A stretch of DNA of 64,000 bases from Sipunculus nudus (lineage: Eukaryota; Annelida; Sipuncula; Golfingiida; Sipunculidae), in the NCBI GenBank assembly GCA_026874595.1, contig CM049317.1, positions 60,672,618 to 60,736,617 on the forward strand, in the 5' to 3' direction. The notes under the pieces are model-generated. The model was not told the DNA's origin. It saw only the letters and a program-made list of their open reading frames with translations, and did not search any database. This document shows, piece by piece, positions 57,101 to 64,000 of the stretch (position 1 is its first letter; every line of letters starts with the position of its first letter). A program made the translations under genes and the position numbers.

Positions 57101-59466
57101 GATAATTGTCATTAACAGGAATATCTCAATTGTTATCATGGTTAGAAGTCCATTTAAATGTTGTATTAAAGCAGTCATATATGAAGTAATAATAACCCTA
57201 AATGAGGAAAAATATTCAGACATCTCAGTGAATTTGTACTATACATAATGTCCAGTCCGGAAATTAGGAAATATTTCCACATCTGCACTGAACCTTGGTG
57301 AATACAATGGAATCTCCCTCATAAAAAAAGTCAAATTAATCAACTTGTCAAAGAGAGAGTGCAATCAATTCTTTTTCAGAATTTCTTTTCTACATGAAAA
57401 CACCATATACAGTATTTATTCTAATTATTTGATTCATCTTATTATTCAATCATACCTCTAATTATTTAACCACAGTATTTTCAGCTGGAGATTCTGGTGG
57501 GTTCCTGATCAAATCATTCTGTGCAGATCATTATATGTACAGTATGAATTCATTTTTATTCACTAAGAGACTACTGCAGAAAACAGTATGAGGTTTTGGA
57601 AAGGGGAGAAATAACGGTTAATTCACGCAGGCTGGGTAATGAGAACTGAACGCGATTTTGATAATTGTGGAAAATTTATAAGTGATCACATAATCCAACT
57701 TTTCTAAAATATTCTATGGTTTATTTCATAATCTGAATATTATTTATATTATTATTACACTGCAGTGTCCACTTGTTTTCTGTACACATTTTCAAATCAC
57801 TGTGCATTTCCTACTATAACATGATATTCCTCTACTTTTCAAACATGTTTTTATTGGTTTCTAATTCTATAAATTTAATTTTCAGTCACCCACATGGAAA
57901 TGCTTACATTATTAATCTTTTGAAAGACCATTTAATTGAATCCTTTAATGACCAAATGAATCAAATTGATCCAAGACCAATAATTTCACAGGACACTGTA
58001 TATAGACCTTTATGGCAGCACTGAAGGCCTATTTGCTGAGCTATAACTGTTCATGCTCTCATTAAATAGATCACAAGAAAGTCATGATGAAACAAACAAA
58101 TGCAGGCTCTCTAGACTTTCAATAATTTTTTAAACTTTTCACAATTTAAAGGTTTTTTTTTAGAGTAATACCAGTACTGAAATTGTTTTTCCCTTAAAAC
58201 GAAAACAGAAAAAGAAAACATAAAAAGACATCTGTATGAACTTGTAGCCTTTTCTCACCATTTAGCTTTATTGACCACATCCCAGAATGCAGGCTTTGGA
58301 CGACTACATGGCCCTTCAGTGGCTTGTTTGTAGAAACCATAAAAACGTAACAGGAGCTCATTGGATGGCTGGTATGTTCCTGTGATAAGCAAATCTCCAT
58401 GACAACACAAATTCATATATACATATTACTCATGAAAATTATGTTACAATTTGCAGGAAATCAAATAGAACGGGTTGGATCAGGTGTCATGCCAGTTCCG
58501 AGGTCAGGTCGGGGTCAGGCTCAGTAACAGGTGTTCAGTAAAATGCTGAATTTATTTTTAAATGTATATGAATACAGTATATGTATAACAGCCAAACAAA
58601 AGTAAACCACATGGAACACCACAAACTAATCAGTTTTATGAATATATTGGTACTGCAGTATGCAGCTTCAGTGCTGCAGTGCACCATGTACAAGTTTTAT
58701 TCCATGGAGTCAGAGACTACTAATCAAATAGACTTTTCATGGCCACAACAGCATCGATATAGAGGCCAGGCAGTGCTGTTTCTGTTAAACGTTTGAGCGA
58801 TTCATTTTTTTAAATTACTTAATTGTTTTGCCCTGTTCTTTGAATACTAATGATTACTATAGAGAAACTGAAATTCCTGTTGCCTTGAGCCTGGCCTGGT
58901 GTAATGTTCACATAGGTATTGTTATAATTCAGGGCAATCATACTCTTCTGAAGAAAGAGGATTCTCATTTTTCCTGGAAGATAAATGAGAATCAAGAGAT
59001 TTTTCCCAGGAAAAATGACAATTCTAATTCTTCCCGGGGATAGCAGAGAATTCCAGTCTCTCCCCGGAGGCGTGAGAATTCTCATTTCTGGATCTTCCCA
59101 GAATATCATTCCTCCCCAAACATATATAATTTCTTGATGAAGAAAAAATCCCAGGTTGCATAATCAAGGTTGGAACAAAAGGTCAAAGGTCAAGCTGCTC
59201 TAAATTTGTCTGATAATAAAACGATCAGAAAAGCAAAGCCTCACAACCAAGAAACAGGCACACGTACAGAAAGACGGACAAACAGGAAGGATGCAGGAAG
59301 CATTAGCTGGGGACTGTACCTACGCCTTACCATTTGGCTTTGTTAATTATATCCCAGAATGCTGGGCGAGGCCGGCTGACCTGGCCCTCAGTAGCTTGCT
59401 TGTACAGAGCATACAGTTTGAGCAGGGTAGAGTTGGGTGGCCTGTAGGCCATGTCACTAGGCAACA
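45082..59466 (-). CDS. ACBD5: Acyl-CoA-binding domain protein 5 (peroxisomal tail-anchored), N-terminal exon missing
   Basis: ACBD5 binds very-long-chain acyl-CoA at the peroxisome and tethers it to the ER by binding VAP proteins. Exons on the minus strand: 59466-59331 or 58379-58259 (alternatives), 56525-56453, 51090-50916, 50050-49874, 49273-49164, 48770-48404, 47522-47305, 45908-45870, 45195-45082. All phases agree. Order of domains: centre and end of the ACB domain ([28 protein letters not shown]), acidic linker, FFAT-like EFCDTSD, disordered region, helix with [17 protein letters not shown] and LNTLETI (as in human QIALVLMRLQEDMQNVL), then [11 protein letters not shown], the WPF-containing membrane anchor and a basic tail. 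The first ACB helix and start codon were not found. Identity is very secure. Confidence 0.95.
45870..45908 (-). CDS. ACBD5: ACBD5 39-nt microexon
   Basis: Acceptor ttttaacag, donor gtaagt; encodes [13 protein letters not shown] in phase 0, a basic stretch before the anchor. Confidence 0.85.
46103..46116 (+). promoter_or_regulatory. CTCF-like motif 1
   Basis: ACACCAGAGGGCAG matches CCASYAGRKGGCRS at all but the first position. Lies in an ACBD5 intron. Confidence 0.4.
46313..46358. other. 18-bp stem-loop
   Basis: ACAGCGCTTTAC pairs with GTAAGGCGCTGT (one G-T pair), then after a small internal loop TATAGG pairs with CCTATA around the loop GCTACTT. Total 46 nt. Too short for a typical pre-miRNA; function unknown. 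Confidence 0.7.
46387..46400 (+). promoter_or_regulatory. CTCF-like motif 2
   Basis: ACACCAGAGGGGAG, same orientation as the motif 284 bp upstream, one more mismatch. Confidence 0.35.
46400..47000. promoter_or_regulatory. CpG- and CCAAT-rich island in an ACBD5 intron
   Basis: Much richer in CpG than its surroundings (for example 46720-46830), with CCAAT near 46417 and 46471, ATTGG near 46849 and a GGGCGG box near 46805. It has the composition of a promoter. It could start a short ACBD5 transcript, a divergent non-coding RNA, or be an enhancer; no first exon could be defined. Confidence 0.4.
46899..46912 (-). promoter_or_regulatory. CTCF-like motif 3, opposite orientation
   Basis: On the minus strand ACACCAGATGGCGG fits the core YAGRKGGCRS fully. 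It faces motifs 1 and 2 across the CpG island. Confidence 0.42.
47305..47522 (-). CDS. ACBD5: ACBD5 coiled-coil exon
   Basis: Acceptor tacgcag, donor gtatgt. Encodes a Gly-rich segment, then [20 protein letters not shown] and [13 protein letters not shown], the conserved helical region of ACBD4/ACBD5. Confidence 0.93.
48404..48770 (-). CDS. ACBD5: ACBD5 disordered-linker exon
   Basis: Acceptor cttgtag, donor gtatgg; 122 codons plus one base. Ser/Gln/Asn-rich without recognisable domain. Phase agreement and an uninterrupted frame support it. Confidence 0.85.
49164..49273 (-). CDS. ACBD5: ACBD5 FFAT-motif exon
   Basis: Encodes [25 protein letters not shown] fits the FFAT pattern (E-F/Y-F/x-D-A/C/T-x-E/D) with an acidic, serine-rich lead-in. 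It aligns with human ACBD5 VYCDSMEQ, which binds VAPB at peroxisome-ER contacts. Acceptor tttgcag, donor gtgagt. Confidence 0.88.
49874..50050 (-). CDS. ACBD5: ACBD5 acidic-linker exon
   Basis: Encodes [27 protein letters not shown] and [10 protein letters not shown]. Phase 1 in and out. Human ACBD5 has a similar ESEEEEAQEE stretch here. Confidence 0.88.
50290..50746. mobile_element. Possible MITE with GACGGGGGTCT ends
   Basis: TTTCGTGTGACGGGGGTCTGA at the left has an inverted counterpart, CTTTGTGCGACGGGGGTCTA, read inward from the right. A third internal copy, TACGACGGGAGTCTGAC, lies near 50342. Ends not precisely defined. Confidence 0.5.
50916..51090 (-). CDS. ACBD5: ACBD5 exon ending the ACB domain
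   Basis: Acceptor tttttag, donor gtagtt. Encodes [23 protein letters not shown] and a lysine-rich segment. It corresponds to human KKIIETMPMTEKV and FYEIVEDK, just after the ACB domain. Confidence 0.93.
52048..52085 (-). mobile_element. Isolated AACAAGGCCTACAGGCCT terminus
   Basis: Inverted copy of the element end found at 30957: the palindrome AGGCCTACAGGCCT preceded by AACA and followed by ATGCGAACCTGTGC. The body to the right is not clearly related. Confidence 0.5.
52236..54000 (+). mobile_element. Family A element with a 278-bp tandem array
   Basis: Five repeats begin with a GATGTCT word at about 52349, 52625, 52903, 53183 and 53461, spaced 276-280 bp. Each contains two palindrome sites (one GGTGGCGCCACCTGT-like, one GGTGGCGCCACCAG-like), two 'gagatatgag' words and 'gtcaaac' words. 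Left end: decayed GTAGTC stem-loop at 52238. Right end: a palindromic AGACGTCT near 54010. It lies in the 51.1-56.4 kb ACBD5 intron. Short ORFs in it are incidental. Confidence 0.75.
54240..54720 (-). mobile_element. Family B repeat, copy 4 (inverted)
   Basis: Reverse complement of the family B start region, including CCATGGCTGTAAGTCAGAAA, one full module, and GGTGGCGCCACC at 54275. The extreme 5' end is missing or diverged. Confidence 0.6.
54730..56440. other. No feature recognised (ACBD5 intron)
   Basis: AT-rich intron sequence. No exon with ACBD5-like coding or complete repeat seen. Confidence 0.4.
56453..56525 (-). CDS. ACBD5: ACBD5 constitutive ACB-domain exon
   Basis: Encodes [16 protein letters not shown] then SYVEELKK. 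Its first G completes the Trp codon (TG/G) begun by either alternative exon. Acceptor gacacag, donor gtgagc. Confidence 0.95.
56530..58250. other. No feature recognised (ACBD5 intron)
   Basis: AT-rich intron downstream of the alternative exons. No third copy of the duplicated exon was found. Confidence 0.4.
58259..58379 (-). CDS. ACBD5: ACBD5 alternative ACB exon A
   Basis: 121 nt with acceptor atcacag and donor gtgaga. Encodes [20 protein letters not shown], then [19 protein letters not shown] and TG of Trp. It keeps the two Tyr and the Lys of YxxYKQAT that contact acyl-CoA in ACBPs. The Phe/Tyr pattern is closest to vertebrate ACBD5 (LRFYSYYKQAT). Phase 1 in, phase 2 out. Confidence 0.92.
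58940..59110. repeat. Degenerate minisatellite with a perfect hairpin between ACBD5 exons A and B
   Basis: About five units of roughly 34 bp, each with a TTCCC/GGGAA-type word and an ATTCTCA/TGAGAAT word. GATTCTCATTT (58960-58970) pairs perfectly with AAATGAGAATC (58983-58993), and TGAGAATTCTCA recurs near 59067. Confidence 0.65.
59331..59466 (-). CDS. ACBD5: ACBD5 alternative ACB exon B
   Basis: 136 nt with acceptor tttccag and donor gtaagg. Encodes [20 protein letters not shown], then [24 protein letters not shown] and TG of Trp. It aligns with exon A along its length and has five extra N-terminal codons. Both exons enter and leave in the same phases, and each length is 1 mod 3. Confidence 0.9.
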
Positions 59467-60015
59467 CTGGAAATGTACATCATCTTGTAAAATACCCTGC
59501 TTGTCATTTCAATGCATGTTTCATTTTACGATATACCTTGCTTGTAACTACCAGATGTATTAACTAAATAATATCATACAATACCTTGCTTGTAGTGTAT
59601 GAATTCTACAAATTCTAAGATACACTGATCTGAATATTGAAAGATTGGTATATAATCTCATAAACTGATAAAAATTGTAAAAGAATACCAACTGAAAAAT
59701 AATGCAAAATGTCAAATAATGTTTATTGTAAAATTAAGAAAATCGCAAAATAATGACAACTGTAAAATAAAATAATTTATAGGTCATATATCAAGCACAG
59801 AAATAATACCTGGTGTAGTGTTAAAACCTTCTATCAGCAAAAAGAAATTTAAGTTACTGATGTATCTCTTCCGACATGCCTTCCCAATGAACAGTCATTT
59901 AACCTGGCATGTATCTTTACATAATTATGATTATAACAAAGGCAATCTGGTCTTACATTATTGCAATTATCTGCAGCATACCATGTAATAATTCTAGACA
60001 ATACCAATTGAACTT

Positions 60016-60117
60016 AGGTACAGTAATATTCCAAATAGAAGTTGCAACTTATAATAATAATGAAATAGGTACAGTAAGATTGCCAATAGAAGCTGCGACT
60101 TGTAAAAGGAAAACAAG
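60016..60117. repeat. 51-bp tandem duplication
   Basis: AGGTACAGTAATATTCCAAA at 60016 recurs as AGGTACAGTAAGATTGCCAA at 60067, with matching continuation (ATAGAAG.TGC.ACTT). Confidence 0.85.
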
Positions 60118-60139
60118 ACTAATGTCATCACCTGTATGA

Positions 60140-61890
60140 TTTTTATCCTCTAAATCCATGCTAAATCTATAATTCCTTCTTGTGATGACTTTGTACATAC
60201 GGGGACAGAGGAGGACAAGGACCACGGACATCCTCTGCATGATAACGGTAGAATTCAAGGTAAAACAGGGATATGACAATTGATCAATAAACTGTGGTCA
60301 GTAAACAAATCTAAATAGGAAGGATAGTGCATAAAAGAAGGGTTAGTCTTAGAATACTTGTAGTACGTTTTACAGAATACTTCAGAAAAGTGAGCAGAAA
60401 AAGTGAGATCAAAGGTGTGTAAAAATTTCTACACCTGCACAGGTATAAAAACTAATGAACTTTTAGAAGAAACTAAAAGATTTGGAAAATTATACTTTTT
60501 TTTAATTTTCCATGTAAATACTTTTATACTCATAAGATAACTATATGATCTGGAGTGCATAACTGTTCTTTTACATGGCCTAGCAACAAGCAGTATTTGG
60601 GGAAACCCTTATGAAGCTTAGGGTTTAAAGACAACATTAATTAGATAAAGCCAGGAGAAAACAAATATGAGAAATTAACAAAACTTTCATTTTTATTTAT
60701 TTATTTTTTTTTTGCTATGAGCTTTTAAAAAATAAAAGACAAGCAACTACTGACAACACACTGTAAGCATATGGCTGCAGTTTTGGTAACTACTTTCTTC
60801 TCAGATGAAATATCAAATTGTCTTTTTTTCATTCGGATAATTTTTTCAATAATCAGAAAAGTATCTGAAAGTTTCAAACTGGTATAAATGTGAAAATTAC
60901 TGCTAATGGTAATTTGAAACAGATAAGCTCTGACTAGTATTTCAACTGCACTTAAATGCACAGTAGGACGATTAGGCCACAATAACTACAAATGAATGCC
61001 ATTTTTATCCATATTCGAGGAAATCCATTCAAATGAAAATGGTATTTTCCTACATGGGTCAATGGAAAAGTATAACATTAATCTAAGTACAGAAGTACAT
61101 CAAGGTATTTTAACAGTCATCCTTTTGGCTAGTTCTGGCCACTAGTGCGATGCTTGGCAGTGGCTTGATCATTAGCTGCTAATGATCTTTTGCTCCAGTG
61201 AATAAGATTCATTCTAATTGTAGTGCTCTATCTATAGACTTTAGCCTTCATATCAATAGTTACAGCTCTGGTTGCCCTGAAATATTAATACCCCAAGTAG
61301 TGGCTGAGGCAAGAATCCAAACAAACATCATTATATACAGAGTCTCACCTTTAAATACAAACACTGTGAAACAACTATGACAGCGCCTTATATATACAGA
61401 GCTCAAACAGCTGAAATAAATTTAGGAACACCAGGTCTCCTGAACACCAGACTTCCTTTTTGAGGAACTCAGGATTATCATGATGTTTTTTGTTGTTTTT
61501 GTTTTCATTTGAAAGATTCTATCCACTGTGACCTACAGCTGTTCATTTTGTCTGTGTCAGGGCCAAGTGCCATTGTTTATATAAAGACAGCTAACCAGTG
61601 GATGGAGTTGTTCAACTATGGCAAACATTTCCTGTGTTGTTGGTTAGTTTGAGCTAGATACTAACAGGGGTTGTTGCCTCAGTTCATTGTCTTGTCTTGT
61701 GATGGTTTCTTTGTAAACATAGTAACCTTTTGTCAAATCTATTATTTTTCTATGAACTTTGTAATTGGTATTGCCTTCTTATGTTATAGAAGAGCTGTGC
61801 AGTCACTGACAGTGACCACTGTAAATTTATGTTAATTGCTACCGTACAACTTGTTGGCTCTTTTGATGCTATAAATTAAAAAGAATATTT
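60140..61890. other. No feature recognised (probable ACBD5 first intron)
   Basis: AT-rich sequence. The ACB first-helix exon expected upstream of exon B was searched for by eye on the minus strand and not found. Confidence 0.4.
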
Positions 61891-61897
61891 TCATTAT

Positions 61898-62145
61898 TCT
61901 TTTTTTTAACTTTATTTATTTCGCATGGATTGTACAACTAGTTATAAAAACTAGTATGAGGCACTCTCCATGGCTTGGATGTTGGCGCTCGGTAGTCGGT
62001 AAAGGTGGAGGAAACCGGAGGACCCGGAGAAAACCACCGACCTTGGAAGGAACACTAAAACCTACTCTCATAGCTATGCTGGGAATTGAACCCGGGTTTC
62101 CAGCAGACAGGGCCGAACATTTTACCACTCAGCTGTCCAGGCCCC
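61898..62145 (-). mobile_element. Full-length tRNA-derived SINE
   Basis: Read on the minus strand: tRNA-like head GGGGCCTGGACAGCTGAGTG with A box, B box GGTTCAATTCC, then a conserved-looking centre with TCTCCGGGTCCTCCGGTTTC, and an A-rich tail. The centre resembles the deeply conserved SINE central domains reported across metazoans (a Nin-DC-like domain), from memory. A TTA microsatellite follows the head end. Confidence 0.8.
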
Positions 62146-62522
62146 TATTATTATTATTATTAAATATAAATTATTGGTATTTACAAAGCTAAAGCTAAAG
62201 TTAAACTGCTAATGAAAACAAATCAATTATCCTTAAGTTCTAAACAGTTCCTGATACATCATACATACTTGATAATTAGTTTTCCTTTCTATAATAAACA
62301 CACTAAAGGGTTAAGCTGAAGATTAGTGGCCAAGCAGAAAGTTAATAAACAGTACAGCACCAGCTAGAGGAGGAATGAAAACGAATGATTTTATTTCAAG
62401 CTAGGAGCTACACCAAATACCAAGCCCTGTGAACAAGAAGACTGAGCTGAAGAAAGACTCAGCTTATCAACACAACAGCAAAGGTCATATAAAATGTGTT
62501 AAGTCAGATACAATATGATCCT

Positions 62523-62529
<7 letters not shown>

Positions 62530-62585
<56 letters not shown>

Positions 62586-62655
62586 TAGATATATATATAT
62601 ATATATATATATATAGATAGATATATAGATATATATATATATAAATCTATATATA

Positions 62656-62700
<45 letters not shown>
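62530..62700. repeat. Large (TA)n microsatellite with TAGA interruptions
   Basis: About 170 bp of TA repeats with ATAGATAGAT and AAATCTATA interruptions. Nearly palindromic, so able to form a cruciform; assembly errors are possible. Confidence 0.95.
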
Positions 62701-63793
62701 TATTCCTAATTTAAAATGTGGATAAAACTTAGAGGAGTGATCCTCATGCCACAAGTTATATATAGAATACCCTGTAACTGTACCTTTTGCAAAATATTGC
62801 AATATAAGTAAGGAAGTTATGACAAGACCTCTGAATGCAGAAATATGAGTTGATACTCCTGCAGTATTCAAGACCTGTATGTATCAATAAATATATGTTA
62901 ATTGGTACTGAAAAAATTAACAGATTAAATTTTTTTTATGTGCATTAATGGATTTGGATAAAGGGGATAAGTCGGTAGGTTTGTTTACATTGGCAGAGGC
63001 TGTTTTCAGCTGGGTGCCATTCTATAAACTCACATTTGATCAGCCTTTAATTTTATGATACTATTTAACTGAATTTTTTTAACTGATGTTAATCATAATT
63101 TAAATTTTTAAATTATGTGGTATGTCTTACACTAATCACTTTATCTGAAATTCATTAAAACCTATTTTACATCCATTCCCTAAAACTGAAAGAAACTTTG
63201 AAACTGTTATAGATACATGATGAAATAAACAAGAATCTGACATCACTCTGGCCAGGGAAACATTAAATGGACCTGTGTAAACAATGCAAGCACAGGGCAA
63301 AGATGTATCAGAGTAAGTTGTCAGTACAAACACTTGGCATCGTTCAGCGTGCTTATCAACGGTCACAATAATGATCTTGAACATTGCACTTTGACAAATC
63401 AGTGTGGTAGAATCTAAACAGTCTTTAATATTTATCATAATTATCATGTACGCAGGCTTGCCTTTCTGTGTTTACCTAGCCTGCATATAAGGTGTGAACT
63501 GTTGACTTCCACCTTACCAGGGTTTGACATTATATTTTGAAAGTATCTGCCTTGGGGAATATGTAACTTTTATCTTTTACTTGCCCTACATAAATTTATA
63601 CTTGCCTCACTAACATTAAGTTATTGCAGCCATGAACAAAAATGCTTGTTCCCCATGGTTGTGTTCTTTGTTTTTATTGCATGTTACGTGTTAGGCAATA
63701 AACATGTTCAGATATTTGTTTGTTTATTATTTTTCTCTTCTGTATTGTACAGAAAAAAACAAACAGGTAATATAATAACATAAAGAAGTATTA

Positions 63794-64000
63794 GGCACAA
63801 AAAAATAAGGTTTGGCTCTTAGGCACTTTTTTTCAGAAATCAATTAAGGCTGGCCATTTTTGAAAACCTTTTTTGTATGTTTAAATAAAGATGTTATATG
63901 ATCAGGGTAAAGCATGATAATAACAGAATTATTTGGCTAAACAGGTAAAAGCATTACATAACAAAGAAAATTCTATCAGAATTATATTATTTTATAAATC
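63794..64000. mobile_element. Harbinger-like MITE, copy 3 (runs off the right edge)
   Basis: TTA then GGCACAAAAAAATAAGGTTT and GGCTCTTAGGCA. The interior 'atgatcagggtaaagcatgata' matches the copies at 17875 and 44484. Confidence 0.75.

Noticed and set aside
59331-59466. Exon B as a dead duplicate of exon A or part of a neighbouring ACBD gene.
   Set aside because: It keeps the frame, both splice sites, matching phases and the acyl-CoA-contacting residues, and no other exons of a second gene are seen.
60108-60160. Possible ACBD5 first exon (minus strand) encoding MDLEDKNHT with a phase-1 gtgatg donor.
   Set aside because: The phase fits, but it lacks the first helix of the ACB domain (F-x-A-A-V-x-V-I type) that must precede exons A and B. 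More likely the real exon is outside the window.
62659-62871. Minus-strand ORF ending in alternating Tyr-Ile.
   Set aside because: The C-terminal part is a translated TA microsatellite and the rest has no coding features.

Overview
This is a window of an AT-rich animal nuclear genome. It holds parts of three protein-coding genes with GT-AG introns, separated and interrupted by many small non-autonomous mobile elements, tRNA-derived SINEs and microsatellites. The protein families (TRPM channel, TMUB, ACBD5) and the repeat content suggest a bilaterian invertebrate, probably marine (mollusc, brachiopod, hemichordate or cephalochordate). I cannot name the species.

Layout. (1) 231-3240, minus strand: the first five coding exons of a TRPM2/TRPM8-type cation channel, running off the left edge. 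All splice phases agree over 283 codons. (2) 3241-11.4 kb: intergenic, with an inverted copy of a palindrome-bearing tandem element, a duplicated tRNA-like SINE unit and an inverted pair of CTCF-like motifs. (3) 11.4-15.84 kb, plus strand: a complete TMUB1/2 orthologue of 400 aa in two coding exons, with a probable 5' leader exon and a 3' UTR carrying a hairpin-forming minisatellite. (4) 15.85-31.5 kb: intergenic mobile-element country, with a pogo-like MITE, a Harbinger-like MITE, a LINE reverse-transcriptase remnant broken by a foldback element, a G30 tract and a large cluster of related elements. (5) 31.5 to beyond 59.5 kb, minus strand: ACBD5, the tail-anchored peroxisomal acyl-CoA-binding protein that tethers peroxisomes to the ER. 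Its N-terminal exon lies outside the window or was not recognised. (6) 59.5-64 kb: a long AT-rich stretch, probably its first intron, with a full-length SINE and a large TA microsatellite.

Main observations. ACBD5 has two tandem, phase-matched versions of the exon encoding the centre of the acyl-CoA-binding domain. Including both would shift the frame, so they look mutually exclusive, and the intron between them holds self-complementary sequence. The ACBD5 stop codon overlaps a usable splice donor, and a terminal exon about 10 kb away gives an ending (RRRGRRN) closer to vertebrate ACBD5. The TRPM gene carries four 15-residue tandem repeats just before its conserved N-terminal domain. An ACBD5 intron contains a CpG- and CCAAT-rich island bracketed by convergent CTCF-like motifs.

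The best candidate for something undescribed is a set of mobile families that share an architecture: hairpin at one end, GTCCGTCC-type run, decaying internal tandem modules with a GGTGGCGCCACC palindrome, and an end made of a palindrome plus CCTTGTT. They lack classical terminal inverted repeats. Helitron-like/Helentron-associated elements are the nearest known analogy, but this is inference.
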